Positions 1 through 15,527 of a stretch of 64,000 nucleotides of DNA are shown piece by piece. Location of the stretch: assembly GCA_965153355.1 (NCBI GenBank), contig OZ231126.1:71238001-71302000 (forward strand), written 5' to 3'. The position numbers and the translations under genes were made by a program. How positions within the stretch are numbered: the stretch's first letter is position 1; each line of letters opens with the position of its first letter. The notes under the pieces are model-generated. The model worked only from the letters and a program-made list of their open reading frames with translations, made no database searches and had not been told where the DNA came from. This DNA comes from Flaccisagitta enflata. Its lineage: Eukaryota > Chaetognatha > Sagittoidea > Aphragmophora.

Positions 1-174
1 ACAAGGCCTCTGTCCTGCCAAGTAGCGGCGCTACCCGGTACTCCAAAATCTACATGCCTGTTTGGTCATATTGCATAGCCTTAAAATACCGTAAAAAAGC
101 CGTAAAATGCCGTAAAATAGTCAAAAAATGTCTCACTACTGATGGCCTTACTGTCAATGGAATTGAATTGTGTA

Positions 175-177
<3 letters not shown>
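1..177. other. unassigned flank
   Basis: No gene or named repeat seen. AT-rich sequence runs up to the TG array. Confidence 0.4.

Positions 178-268
<91 letters not shown>
178..268. repeat. (TG)n microsatellite
   Basis: About 45 uninterrupted TG units. The Cys-Val and Thr-His open frames across it are by-products of the repeat. Confidence 0.97.
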
Positions 269-269
<1 letters not shown>

Positions 270-1303
270 TGAGGTGTGGTTACGCATATACTGTTCAGAT
301 TTTTAAGCCGTAGTACAAAAATTATGTCTGGATACTAATCTAGATACTAGAATCTAGAAACTTAGCTACTAACTAGATAGCAACAGCGCTCAAGTTGGAT
401 AGAAGCTCCAAAGGTCATCTGGGGACACTGCTTACGTGCGCCCACATTCGCTTGAAATGGTTGAGCATCTACTGGCACCGTGCAGGCGCCTCTATTGAAA
501 GGTGACACATCTAAGGTCGGTCGGTCGTGTTAATACATTTCTCCCTCATGTTCGATCGTCACAATACTCGACTCCCTCAAGACAAGTGAAATAATCCACA
601 GGCGCAAGACGGCCATGTTCCTTCTTTTCGCATTAAATTTGACGACAAACGTCTGGGCTCAATTGCCTCCCATCCAACGCTTCTCGCAATTTATTGTGGA
701 TAATAACGGAAGATATGGCCATGGACCATATGCGTTACAACCACCGTCATCTGAAGCAACGATGAAACATACGTCTTTTTAACAACCCGCTTCTGACCAT
801 CTTATATCTGGTTATGTCTTAACACTTGAAACATAAAATCCTACGCGGCGTCATTGTCAAATATGGGCGTGTGGCTGAGTGTTAGGAGCACTGGCGTCCA
901 AGAACTTTATGCTATTGGTGATGGTGGTCATATTTTAAAGCCTTTCTCTCGTACCAATCATTGCTTATTTCGAATTGCACTTCGCCAAGCTCCGTGATCC
1001 AAATTTCAATATTCGTGAATTTCTTTATGAATTAGTAAGTGTTTACGAATATTAAGCTGAATCACTACTGCTCACACAAGCATTTCAGCCATCGTTAAGA
1101 CTGTGAACTGCGGAATAAATGCGAACATTAATTTGATCGTTTATTCTCCGAGATCAAGATCGATGATGAAAACAAATGGCAACATTCCATGCAACTTTTA
1201 GAATTGGTTTTGCTTACCACGCAGAGGACCAGGCGGATGCTTAATGCTTAATGCCTACCAGGCAGAAATCCAGGATGAAAATTTCTCAAATGAAAAAAAA
1301 AGT
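269..1303. other. unassigned AT-rich sequence
   Basis: I see no open frame of note, no repeat array and no clear element ends here. Confidence 0.4.
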
Positions 1304-2147
1304 CACCCTAAATTTTTTGCACAGTGGTCCTACAAAGGGTGTAGAATAAGAATATGATATCTATTTTGGTCAAGTATTGGCCAAAAATATTGGAGACGGT
1401 TTTTTTGTACTAAAAAGTGCTATTTTTGCTTTAAAAGAGCATTACTTTGAATATTTTCATACAGTTGAGCCCCGCTGTAACGGAATTCCGCCTAGAACAA
1501 ATACAAATCCACGATCCCTTCAAGTTGATTTATTATTTTTGTTTTGTGGCAATAGCAGAAGTCCGCCTATAACAGAAAAAAATTATTGGTCCAGTGAAAT
1601 CCTTTAGAATGGGGTTCAACTGTAATCTTTTTTGCACAATTGTTTAGTCCTATTTTAAATTAGTATTGTAGTGAACTTTGGAGATCTTAGGATATGTCTA
1701 AGAGACCTAAAAATGGCTTTATAAAGCCAAAAAAGAAAAAATAAGGCAAATTTGTGAAATTCTCACAAATTAAGCATTGGAAACTGTTTCTTAGGGTAAA
1801 TTTTTTTTTATTTCCTGCGAGATTTACAGGAGATAGAAGCAAAAAAAGTAAAACCGCATCATGCAAACAAGCTTAAAGTTCAATTTTTTAAAAAATAGTC
1901 CAAGGCCTCTTATACATCTTCTTAAATCTCCAAAATACACTAGAATATCAATTTTTCCTAGAACTAAACACTTTTGCTAGATAGATTAAAAAAACATTCA
2001 GAGAAACACTGTTTTTCATGCAAAAACAGCATCTCTTAGCACAAAAAACCGTTTCTAACTTCATTGGCCAATATTTGACCAAAGTAGAAATCATATTCTT
2101 ATTCTACATCCTTTTTATGTCCCCTGTGCAAAAAATTGGGGTTGGTA
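1304..2147. mobile_element. large diverged inverted-repeat element
   Basis: The outer arms are inverted copies: the left arm around 1310-1400 (TTTTTTGCACAG, then TGTAGAATAAGAATATGAT) matches the reverse complement of 2065-2140. Inner parts also pair, for example TTTGGAGAT near 1677 with its complement near 1930. The whole block is therefore a diverged palindrome of about 0.84 kb. It has no coding capacity and is probably a non-autonomous DNA transposon. The exact ends are uncertain. Confidence 0.7.
1462..1622. mobile_element. TA-flanked MITE nested in the palindrome
   Basis: The ends read CAGTTGAGCCCC and GGGGTTCAACTG, inverted copies of each other, flanked by TA on both sides. CAGT ends and a TA target site fit Tc1/mariner-derived MITEs. 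It is 161 bp long, noncoding, and sits inside the larger inverted-repeat element. Confidence 0.8.
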
Positions 2148-2346
2148 TCTATTTTTTTTTTCTAAACCCCTAGAATTGAGATATTTCAAGTCTGGATATC
2201 TGCCCGTTACTGCTCAAGCTCTCATTGCTCGTTTGACCAGGGCCAGAAAGTCTACTTGTCAAATTGAATGGAAATCAATGGAAATGCTTAGTCCCCTGAG
2301 ATAGCAGTGGATCATCATGATTGTCATCATCATCAGATTTTCAGTG

Positions 2347-2552
2347 TACCGCCTAGAGATGCAGAAGCGGAAGCGGAAGCGGGTGGAAGCGGTAGTTTAA
2401 GCATGGAAGGGGAAGCGGAAGCGGAAGCAGAACTTTGAAATCAAGTGGAAGCGTAAGCGGAAGCGAAAACTTTTTGTGGCCTAATGGAAGCGGAAGCGGA
2501 AGCGAAAGGACATAATCAAGCGCTTCCGCTTCCGCTTCCGCTTCCACTTCAG
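2347..2552. repeat. foldback GGAAGC hexamer array
   Basis: (GGAAGC)n runs from the left and its complement (GCTTCC)n closes the right side, so the block folds on itself. The entry sequence CCGCCTAGAGATGCAG recurs inverted at the end of the array at 6857-7085, so both belong to one family. Confidence 0.8.
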
Positions 2553-2760
2553 ATCCTGATAATATTTTGACAATAATCATGTCAGTTTTAATGATACTTA
2601 TTTTAGTATAATTTATTCATTTTTTTTTCTTCTTTTTGTTATTATTTTTTTATTGCTTTGTATATTTTTCCTTATCTTAATCTCTCTGTTGTCTATCCTT
2701 TTATTCTTCTTTTGCTTTATCTGACTTTTTTCTGTTTGTCTGTATATCTCTCTCTGTCTG

Positions 2761-3424
<664 letters not shown>

Positions 3425-3427
3425 TTT

Positions 3428-3545
3428 TAGTCGCATGCACGCGACTCTACAACCCGCTCCGTTGGTCCGTTGGTCGGTCGGTTGGTCCGTCGGTCCGTCC
3501 GTCCGTAACACTTTGCTTTTTTTCGTCTTTTTGGGTCGTCTGGAG
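3428..3545. mobile_element. hairpin-tipped repeat, subfamily B, left end
   Basis: Starts TTTTAGTCGC with the terminal hairpin around ATGC, then CTCTACAACCCGCT and a TCCG/TTGG-rich tract. The far end (GGGTGGGCAGG tract) is absent. The sequence instead merges into the TTTTTGGTCA minisatellite, which seems to have grown from the element interior. Confidence 0.75.
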
Positions 3546-3550
3546 TTATT

Positions 3551-4375
3551 TTGAGTCATTTTTTTGTTGTTTTTGGGAATTATTGGTTGCTTTTAGTCAT
3601 TTTTGGTTATTTTTGGTTATTTTTGGTCATTTTGGTCATTTTGGTCATGTTGGTCATTTTGGTCATTTTTGGTCATTTTTGGTCATTTTTGATTATTTTT
3701 GATTATTTTTTATTATTTTTGGTCATTTTTGGCTATTTTGGCCTTTTTTGGTCATTCTTGGTCATTTTGGTCATTTTGGTCATTTTGGTCATGTTGGTCA
3801 TGTTGGTCATGTTGGTCATTTTTGGTCATTTTTGGTCATTTTTGGTCATTTTTGATTATTTTTGATTATTTCTGATTATTTTTGGTCATTTTTGATTATT
3901 TTTGGTCATTTTTGGCCATTTTTGGCCATTTTTGGTCATTCTTGGTCATTTTTGGTCATTTTGGTCATTTTGGTCATTTTGGTCATTTTTGGTCATTTTT
4001 GACCATTTTTGGTCATTTTTGGTCATTTTTGGTCATTTTTGGTCATTTTTGGTCATTTTTGGTCATTTTTGGTCATTTTTGGTCATTTTTGGTCAATTTT
4101 GGTCTGCTGGTTTAAATCTAATGGTTTAAGTCTGCTGGTCTAATTGTTTATTTTGGTCATTGTTTATTTTGGTCATTGTTTATTTTGGTCATTTTTGGTC
4201 ATTTTTGGTCATTTTTGGTCATTTTTGGTCATTTTGGTCATTTTGGTCATTTTGGTCATTTGGGTCATTTTTGGTCATTTTTGGTCATTTTTGGTCATTT
4301 TTGGTCATTTTTGGTTATTTTCATCATTTTTGTTCATTTTTGGTCATTTTTGGTCAATTTTGGTCTGCTGGTTTA
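3551..4375. repeat. TTTTTGGTCA minisatellite
   Basis: About 70 tandem variants of a 9-11 bp unit (GGTCATTTTT). Unit length alternates between 9 and 11 bp, which keeps several frames open. No coding meaning. Confidence 0.95.
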
Positions 4376-4613
4376 AATCTAATGGTTTAAGTCTGCTGGT
4401 CTAATTGTTTAAGTCTGCTGGTTTAAGTCTGCTGGTTAAAATGATATTAAAGATAAGTATATTAAAGTAAGATATTAAAGTAAGATATTAAAGTAAGATA
4501 AGTATATTAAAGATAAGTCTGGTTTAAGTCTGGTTTAAGCATGGTTTAAGTCTGATTAAGTCTGGTTTAGGTCTGGTTTATGTCTGGTTTTAGTCTGGTT
4601 TATGTTTGATTTA

Positions 4614-5211
4614 CTATCTAAAAAATAGAAATGTTCCCATCCCTGAATTCAATCAATTTATTGACTCATTAACAAATACCAGTCAATCACAAATCTATCA
4701 ATTATTGGCGTGAGCTCCTTCCAGCTTAATCATGGCCGCCATTTGTCAGGGAAGCGATTTGTAAAGCTTGTTGAGGCACTTTGAAGTGATGACATACCAG
4801 GCCTCCAGACAGATGCGCCAAATTTAGGCAGAAAACACACACACATTAAAAAAATATGAAAAGCATACTTCTAGTCGGCCTAGTGTGATAAAATTTTGAG
4901 TGAAGAGTTTCCAAACCTTTGTCCTACTACAGTAAAAATTTCATCATGATCGGCCAACCAGAAGTATGTTTTTCTTGCTTTTAATTCTTAACTCTATAAT
5001 CCAAGGCACATGTTTTAAGAAACATACAAAAGGAACAATTTCATTCAAACTGGAATATCTTTTAAGCCCATTGAGATAGAGACACGCGGTTTGCACAGAT
5101 CGCTTGGAAATTTGAAGGGCTTCAATTTGGTCACCGATTTTTTCAAAATTATTTAAATCGTTTAGGATCTATGCATCAAAACATGCGGGAACATTTCTAT
5201 TTTTTAGATAG
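4614..5211. mobile_element. TA-flanked MITE inside the minisatellite
   Basis: The terminal inverted repeat begins CTATCTAAAAAATAGAAATG and is matched at the right end; at least 25 bases match by eye. TA lies on both sides. It is 598 bp, noncoding, and interrupts the GTCTGGTTTGA array. Confidence 0.85.
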
Positions 5212-5533
5212 TAGGTCTGATTTAGGTCTGGTTTTGGTCTGGTTTTGGACTGGTTTTGATTTGGTTTCATTCTGGTTTGAGTCTGGTTTGAGTCTGGTTT
5301 GATTCTGGTTTGATTCTGGTTTGAGCCTGGTTTGAGCCTGGTTTGAGCCTGGTTTAAGTCTGGTTTAAGTCTGGTTTGAGTCTGGTTTGAGTCTGGTTTG
5401 AGTCTGGTTTGAGTCTGGTTTGAGTCTGGTTTGAGTCTGGTTTGAGTGGGTTTGTGGATGCTCTTTGGTGGAGTCTGGGTCTGGTGCGTCAGTGGATGTT
5501 TCATCAACTAGTGTGTCTGTATTCAATGTTTTA

Positions 5534-5944
5534 CTATATGAATTTAAAAAAAAGACGCACTTTTAAATGGCTGATTGCGCCATTGAAAATCAAAAAAACT
5601 AAATAAAATCTTAGACCATCTTGAAGCTCTTGAAAAACTCTTTCATTTGGCGCCAATCTGGTAACTCTATCTTTTTTCGTTTAGAAATGGCATTAGTTTG
5701 AGTAAAAATGTTGCCAAATTTGTTTTTGCAGTTCCTTTGAAAAAGATGCAATTCAGCAAAATGGTGTCTCACTTTAGAGCGCTCTAGCTCCTAAACCGTT
5801 GAAGATACAGATCTGAGATTAGTCTAGTATGAAAGAAAATTAAAAAATCTTCAAAATCACTTCCTCTAAAACAATTTTTTAACATTTTTTGAGTCAGTTT
5901 TATCAGCAAATGGAAAGGTGCGTCTTTTTTTTTAATTCATGTAG
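5534..5944. mobile_element. second TA-flanked MITE in the same minisatellite
   Basis: The left end CTATATGAATTTAAAAAAAA is followed by GACGCAC. The right end mirrors it (GTGCGTC, T-run, AATTCATGTAG). TA flanks both sides; length 411 bp. It differs in sequence from the 4614 element but uses the same kind of target. Confidence 0.82.
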
Positions 5945-6161
5945 TATGTCTGGTTTATGTCTGATTTAGGTCTGTTTTTGGTCTGGTTTAATTCTGGTTT
6001 GAGTCTTGTTTGAGTCTGGTTTGAGTCTGGTTTGAGTCTGGTTTGGGTCTGTTTTGGGTTGCGTTTAAGTCTGATTTTCGATAAAAAGATACAATAAGGA
6101 ATCAGGTCAGTTCAGTTATTTTTGTCCTGCACGCAACTTATAGGTGTCGGCCTAGTTCCTT

Positions 6162-6856
<695 letters not shown>

Positions 6857-7085
6857 TGGAAGCGGAAGCGGAAGCGGAAGCGGAAGCGGAAGCGGAAGCG
6901 GAAGCAGAAGCGGAAGCTATGCCTTCTGAAAAGGTGGAAGCGGAAGCAGAAGCGGAAGCTATGCTTTCTGAAATGGTGGAAGCGGAAGCGGAAACGGAAG
7001 CTGTCAATTCTCAAATATGCCTTTTGGAAGCGGAAGCGGAAGCGGTCCAAAAATCTACCGCTCCTGCATCTCTAGTACCGCCACA
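6857..7085. repeat. GGAAGC hexamer array
   Basis: Four GGAAGC runs separated by related linkers (TATGCCTTCTGAAA-type). It ends with CTGCATCTCTAG, the reverse complement of the entry sequence of the array at 2347. Confidence 0.85.
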
Positions 7086-7099
7086 TTCGTTTGAATAAG

Positions 7100-9245
<2,146 letters not shown>

Positions 9246-9427
9246 TTTCCTCAACAAAAGAGTAACACTAAAGAACAAAAGAATCGATTCAATTTTCAAA
9301 AAAGAATTTGAACTAAACTACTCGCGCATTCGACTTTTTGACTATTGTCTCTTCTCACTCGCATGACAACGCTTCAACGCGTTTTCCATTGTCTTTGTGC
9401 ATATAGTGTTTGTGTGAGTGCATGTGC

Positions 9428-9579
<152 letters not shown>

Positions 9580-9715
9580 GGACTTAGTGACAATTCAGCG
9601 GATTCCTATTCCTGGTCGCATTTTCGGTCTTTCTGCCATTAGGCTGATGGGCTCTGGGGGAATGTCAAGGGAATGTCAAGGTCCAGGGACAAATACAGCC
9701 CGGTTGACAGGCAAA

Positions 9716-9858
9716 AAACAAGGCCGTATACACGGGAGCATTAGTCGCGGACGGGTGGGCAGGAGCGGAAATCCATGAAAAGAGACTTTGTGACGGACCG
9801 ACCGACCGACCGACCGACCGACAAAGTGGCTTATAGAGTCGCTTGTCCGCGACTAGAA
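9716..9858. mobile_element. hairpin-tipped repeat, subfamily A2 (hairpin right)
   Basis: Left end AACAAGGCCGTATACACGG, then the tag TCGCGGAC followed by GGGTGGGCAGG, a (GACC)n tract, ACAAAG, GGCTTATAGAG, and the terminal hairpin whose outer arm repeats the tag inverted (GTCCGCGA). Confidence 0.85.
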
Positions 9859-10500
9859 AGGGGGTTGTCAGTTTTCTTTTCTTTTTTCAGACTGTCTGCC
9901 TGTCCATCGTACTGCCCGTGTGTGTCTGACTGTCTGTCTCTGTCTCCGTTATTCTTTACCTCTATCTACCTGTGGGGCTATCTGTTTGACTGTTGGTCTG
10001 TTTATCTGCTTGTCTGTTTATCTGATCAGTCAACATTTTTTTTAGCAATATCATAGACATTGTTAATTTGTATATTTCATCAGTGAAAAATTAATATTTA
10101 GTTTGTGTTTAGACTATTTTTGCATCAAAAATCATTTTTGTGTCCAAAGTAACTGTGAAATGTGAGAATAAACATCCTCAAAAATGAAGTTTACGAGGAA
10201 AATCTTATTTTACAATCTTACATGTCTTGGATAAAATAATAACTTCACATAAAGATTCAAAAAAAGATAAGTATTGTTAATGTTAGCAAAGAAAAGGTGG
10301 CCAATCACCAAAAATTTGATCTTCTCCCCAAACTAAAAAAGCGGATACACGATCATGAAGCTGTTCACCGATTGACAAATAAAATCAATTTCTGACGATG
10401 GATGACGAGCGATAATTGGAAAACGTCTGCAGAGCCATTTTCCGAATCCTCCGCCTGGGCCAGACTTTAATTCGAGCAGATTTGGGCTGTAATACACAAA
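9859..10500. other. unassigned sequence
   Basis: Pyrimidine-rich near 9880-10030, then AT-rich. No gene recognised. Confidence 0.4.
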
Positions 10501-10509
10501 ACTCAACCC

Positions 10510-10556
10510 AACCCTAACCCTGAAACCATCCCTAACCCCATCTCTAACCCTAAATT
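10510..10556. repeat. short telomere-like tract (CCCTAA type)
   Basis: Degenerate CCCTAA units (AACCCTAACCCTGAAACC and neighbours). A related tract in the opposite orientation lies at 15670-15740. Confidence 0.55.
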
Positions 10557-10693
10557 AAAAACTCGCTTAAAAAGACTTAAAAACATAAGACTTCGGAGAA
10601 TTAGGAAAGAGTACCAAATGACGTACCTTTTTGTCTGTATTGCTTACCCTTCAATGACGTATCTGTCCAAAGTGTCCATCAGTATGTGAGGTA

Positions 10694-12061
10694 CACTTTT
10701 TTATAAGAACCAAGTTCATAAGAACGTTTGGCTTCAAATCATCAAAAATTTAAGAATATGCTAAGAACATTGGAAGGCTTCATTTCTCTAATAATTTAAG
10801 AACATCAGCTTGAGATTTCAAAAATTTAAGAACATTTTTTTATCATTTAGATTCGTTATCCTTTCTATTGAGCAAAGAATGTCTCACTTAATACAGTAAC
10901 CATGGCGTCAATAAAAATGGCCGCCTATTCAAACTTCTCCCCTGAGTTCAATTTTTTGACCAGCTTCAAAATTTTTTTGGTGGTAATAGAACTCCAAATT
11001 TCTGGCGCAGAGAAAAAATCAGAACTCAAAAAAGTCTACAAATGTACCCGTGGCATCAATTTTTGTGAAAGGCATCCAAATATGAACTGCCGAATCACTT
11101 TTTTTTTGCTTTTTTTGGCTTTTGTAATGTTTTACAAAAACTCTTGCCACAGGCACAAAAATACACTTTTTCGAGTTCTGATTTTTGCACCAGGTCAATA
11201 AATTGTAAAATATTTCATAAAAGAGGTGGGACAACAGGTGTTTAAGAGATAATTTTGCACATTTTCAGTAAGATAAACAAAAAGTAGTGCAAAAATCAAC
11301 ATTTTTGAGTTCTGATTTTTTTGGTGAGTCAGAATTTTGATGAATTATTTCCACCTAAAAGATTGTGAAACTAGTTGAAAAAATGAGCTCACTGTAAAAA
11401 ATTAAAGTTAGTAAAAAAATTTTATTAAAAACTGATTTTACTCCCTTTTTTCAAAATCATTACTGTAACCACAAAAATTAACTTTTTTGAGTTCTGATTT
11501 TTTTGCTAGGTCAAATATCATTTATTTTTTATTCATCTTTGAAAAATTCAAATACTATCATAAAAAAGTCATTTTTTAAAGTTCTAAAAAGAATGATTGT
11601 AAAAAGTTATTGAACAATTTTTGTTAGAATACTCTTCACAAAAATTAATGCTACGGACACAAAAATCAACTTTTTCAAATTCTGATTTTTTTGCTAGGTC
11701 AGAAATTCAAAATAGTATCACCATCTCAAAAATCATGAAGCTAGTCCAAAAATTGAACTCACAGCAGCAAATTGAACATGGCGGCCATTTTTATTGACAC
11801 CATGGTTATGTATCATTCTATTTTAATTGATCTTAACATTGACTTAAAATGATTAACCTGCTGCTTAGTTGTTTCATTAACATTTTTCTTTATTTTTTCC
11901 TAGAGGACAAACTCAAACCAATTAAGAACGTTCTTAACTAAAGGTTAAAAACTGTATTTAAATTAAGAACAATTTACGAACGTTTAAGCCTTGAAACTGC
12001 CCAAAATTTAAAAACATTGAAGGCTTGCCCAAAAAGTGACGTTCTTACAAGAAAAAAAGTG
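10694..12061. mobile_element. outer TA-flanked inverted-repeat element
   Basis: Ends CACTTTTTTATAAGAAC and GTTCTTACAAGAAAAAAAG, flanked by TA on both sides. Arms contain repeated AATTTAAGAACAT-like words. It is 1,368 bp, noncoding, and hosts a second palindromic element. Related words (TTTTTTATAAGAACA) recur near 52980 and 58780. Confidence 0.75.
10894..11810. mobile_element. inner TA-flanked palindromic element
   Basis: Left end CAGTAACCATGGCGTCAATA is matched by the inverted right end (TATTGACACCATGGTTATG). TA flanks both sides. Inside, AGTTCTGATTTTTTT words recur several times and pair with inverted copies near 11015. 917 bp, noncoding. Confidence 0.78.
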
Positions 12062-12408
12062 TACATTCAGCTGCCGGTCATGACTTAATACAGCTTATTC
12101 GCGACCTGACCGACCGATCGACTAACGAGGAGCCGCGTGCCGGTTCACTAAACCGACCGAAAAAATCAGCAAAATTGCATTCGGATATGTAAAATTGAAA
12201 CTCGACCCAACATCAAAGATTGGGAAAAAAAACGCGAATGACGAATGTTTAAAATGGCCGCATACGCGCATCTCATAAATCAAGTCCTGTCACAGCCGGG
12301 TGAAACGAAAACATTGCATCGTTTGGAATAAATGAAACCGATACTCAATCCGTTGTCCCTTTAGGATGAAGAGGGGAAGTGAACAAAGGAAGAATAAACA
12401 AGGCCAAT

Positions 12409-12500
12409 TAGGCTAACATGTACATGCGCCGACCGACCAACAGACCGACCGACCAACCAACCAGTCAACTGACCAACCGACCGACGGACACAGCCACCTA
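12409..12500. mobile_element. degraded hairpin-tipped repeat
   Basis: Starts AATAAACAAGGCC and carries the GACCGACC-type tract. The terminal hairpin is not recognisable. Confidence 0.5.
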
Positions 12501-13023
12501 TTGACGTGCGTTGGGGCTTGTAAAAAGCCATCAGGGGAAAGAGAAGGGTTGATATGGAATGAAGTGGAATTCGCCAAAATTCAAAAGCTGATTTGCATAA
12601 TGCAATCATGTTGTTACAACGTCACAAACATGAATGCAGCTGCTCAAAATTGTAATCATCATCTTGCACGATTGTTTTTTAGACGTTGGAAACTATTTTG
12701 GGTTAGTAAACCTTTTTGATCATATCTACAAATAATCTTCACAGCTTCAAGACGTGCCAAGTTCTCAATCCAATAAATCGACCTATTTCGTACAATTTTA
12801 GGGTTTAGTCGTAATTCGTGTTATCGTGCATGTTTGTCGTTGCCCATTCGAGGAGCGACCTGGTATCCGATCCGCAGCACGGAATAACTGCGCCAACTGG
12901 GATGTCCATTGGCATTGAAATGAATAGGCGTCATGGGAATAGAGACGGCCTTTGATATTTGACAATTGACATTGGATCTACGAAATCATAGCAAGAAACT
13001 CACTTCGGGATTTTCTACACTCC
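12501..13023. other. unassigned sequence
   Basis: No gene supported. Confidence 0.35.
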
Positions 13024-13024
13024 A

Positions 13025-13121
<97 letters not shown>

Positions 13122-13137
13122 ATTGTTGTTGTTGCTG
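13024..13137. repeat. (GTT)n microsatellite
   Basis: About 35 GTT units. Poly-Val, poly-Leu and poly-Asn frames are artefacts. Confidence 0.97.
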
Positions 13138-13254
13138 ATGATGTTGTTGATAATGTTTGGTATTGTGGTTGTTGCTGCTGTCAGCCCTCTTAAAAGTGGA
13201 GGAGCGGGTAGCGCCGCTACTCGGATGAGAAGGAGACGTGTCGGAAGGTTTTGG

Positions 13255-13385
13255 CAGAAAAGGAGGAAAAAAAGAAGAGGAAGAAGAAAAAGAGGAAGAA
13301 TAAAAAAAAAGAAAAAGAAAAAAAAAGAAGAAGAAGATAAAGAAGGAGAAAAAGAAAAAAAAAGAGAAAAAAAAGAATGAAAAAG
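13255..13385. repeat. purine tract, GAA/GAAA-rich
   Basis: Imperfect GAA and GAAAA units on the + strand. Confidence 0.85.
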
Positions 13386-14388
13386 AGGGGGAAAATAGAC
13401 AGAGCGTGATCTAATTAAATATGCAAATAATGCAATTGTGGACATCATAAATTTTTTGAGGGGATTACATTTTTTAGTAAGGGATACATTTTTTTTTCAG
13501 GCAGTCAATTAAGCAAGGATATTTTTCTGCAATGTTCTTGTAAGTTAATAAAAGCAAAAGATTGGGGTTTCTTTTAAATTTTGATGTGTTTTCAATATTA
13601 GAGTAGGATTTTTCATGTCGGAAGACTTGAAGGGCAAAATCCTGCTACTCGGAAGGAAAACATTTCTAAGAGGGCTGGTTGCTGTTGTTGTTGTATGGGC
13701 GGTCGGCCTATCAAGGATATTAGTAACGAGGGCTGATTGGACGATGCGGTGACAACGGTCGAATTGAAGTCGATGGCATCGTCTGCTCATGTATGAACCC
13801 TGTTTCGTAAAACGAAAACAACGAAAACAACGAAAAACTCAAAATCAAAAACCCCAAAAGACACGTTTTATCAGGCTTTATATGGTTCACTTTCGGTCAT
13901 ATCCGATTTTAAGTCCTTTGAAACCTCAAATGCACATTTGGATGAAACATGGACAGATGGACAAGGGCCTGGAAAAACGGATGGGGGGGGGTTATTCTGA
14001 AAGGGGACGGAAAAAAAGATTGACGAAGCAGGACATATACGCCTAGAGGGTAAAAGCTCCAAAAAATCAAATTTAAAAGGGACAGGAGGACCATGAAATT
14101 AAATAGGCCGCAATTTACATACAAACGAGGGCGAGGGCTAAAAAAGAGGGACAACGAGCTTTTTTAAGGGAAGGGGGGGGGGCGATCTGGCCTCAAGCCA
14201 AAAAAAACTTTGGTAAGAAGATTTTTTTTTCTTTTCTTTTTTATGTATCGTTTTAGGAAGAAAGAGACCGCGAAAGATCACGAGATCCAAGGAGAGTGAG
14301 GGACCGAGACAGGGTCCGTTGACAAAAGTTAGGAACATTTATCTTTTTTTTTTCTTTTCATTTTTCGGCATTTCTTTTTCAAAAAAAA
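13386..14388. other. unassigned sequence
   Basis: No gene supported. Several G-runs occur near 13983 and 14171. Confidence 0.35.
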
Positions 14389-14675
14389 AAAAGAAGAAGA
14401 AGAAGAAGAGGAAGAAGAAGAAGGAAAAGAAAAAGAAAAAGAGGAAGAAGAAGAAGAAGAAGAAGGAAGAAGAAGAAGAAGAAGAAGAAGAAGAAGAAGA
14501 AGAAGAAGAAGAAGAAGAAGAAGAAGAAGAAGAAAAAGAAGAAGGAGAAGGCAGTGAAGAAGAATAATAAGAAGAAGGCAGAGAAGAAGAAGAAGAAGAA
14601 GAAGAAGAAGAAGAAGAAGAAGCAGAAGCAGAAGCAGAAGCAGAAGCAGAAGCAGAAGCAGAAGCAGAAAAAGAA
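14389..14675. repeat. (GAA)n with (GCAGAA)n end
   Basis: Long GAA tract that turns into a hexamer run (GCAGAA) near 14620-14670. Confidence 0.96.
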
Positions 14676-14910
14676 GTAAGGATCACATAAAGTTCAAAAG
14701 AAATTGAGACATTTATGTGGAAAACAGGAAAGCTTTTTTTTTCTTCTGCGGAAGGAGAAGAAAGAAATCAAAGAAGCGAAACAAATTCTTGTTTTTTTTT
14801 CTTAAGAAGTGGAAGAAATTTTTTTTTTTAAAGAAAACATCAAAAACATCAAAAACCTCAAAACCGACAATCATGCAACAAATCCTGAGAATGGTTATAT
14901 AAACGCTGTT

Positions 14911-15097
14911 TTTAGTTGCGGACACGCAACTCTATAAGAGGCTTTGTCCGTCCGTCGGTCGGTTGGTCGTACTGTTGGTTGGTTGGTCGGTCCGTCGGTC
15001 CGTCCGTCCGTCACGCTCGAGTTGAAAAGTGGGAAAACGCGCATTTCCGCCCCTGCCCACCCGTCCGCAACTGGTGGCCGTGTATTCGGCCTTGTTC
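14911..15097. mobile_element. hairpin-tipped repeat, subfamily A1 (hairpin left)
   Basis: Full copy: TTTTTAGTTGCGGACACGCA hairpin, CTCTATAAGAGG, a TCCG/TTGG tract, CGCATTTCCGCCCCTGCCC, then the tag inverted (GTCCGCAA) and GGCCGTGTATTCGGCCTTGT. Confidence 0.9.
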
Positions 15098-15527
15098 ACT
15101 GTTCTAATCAACAATCTGAACCAAACTACTTCTCAGCTGGTTCGCATACTCTCAAGCTTCCAACATTACAATTTGATTTCTCGTTTTCTAAACATGTTGT
15201 AATTTGATTGTTGCTTATTTCCATTATCTAATAAATGCTCTATGATGGATTTTTGGCTCATTTGCGACCCATCCGGAAAAAAAGAATGAGATCAATTATG
15301 ATCGCGTAGAGTAGATACCCCGGAGAAATACATTTCATTTCATTAATAACACCCGCGGTTGTCCATCCCATAACGGACATAAGAACTGATAGACCGATCA
15401 TTTGAAAATAAACATTAATGATTATCACTACTAATATTCTTGTATTTCTATAACACAAGTTGTCATATGCAGTTTCCAGCAAGGTTTTCTCAAAAAAATG
15501 GACGGCTTTTGTTTTAATACCTTTTTT

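Larger units (their letters stand above)
4376..6072. repeat. GTCTGGTTTGA minisatellite split by two MITEs
   Basis: An 11-bp unit (GTCTGGTTTGA or GTCTGGTTTAA) occurs in three blocks, 4376-4611, 5214-5460 and 5947-6072. A short run of ATTAAAGTAAGAT units lies near 4440-4515. The minus-strand open frame over 5169-5507 (repeated RLKPDSNQTQT) is only the array. Confidence 0.93.

Noticed and set aside
5169-5507. Minus-strand frame with repeated RLKPDSNQTQT
   Set aside because: It is the GTCTGGTTTGA minisatellite; no unique sequence.
13545-14154. Several 60-85 codon frames on both strands
   Set aside because: No domain, no splice support, and overlapping frames on both strands.
14911-15097. Calling the hairpin-tipped repeats Helitrons
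   Set aside because: The hairpin followed by CTAA is suggestive, but the other end does not start TC and no AT insertion site could be shown.
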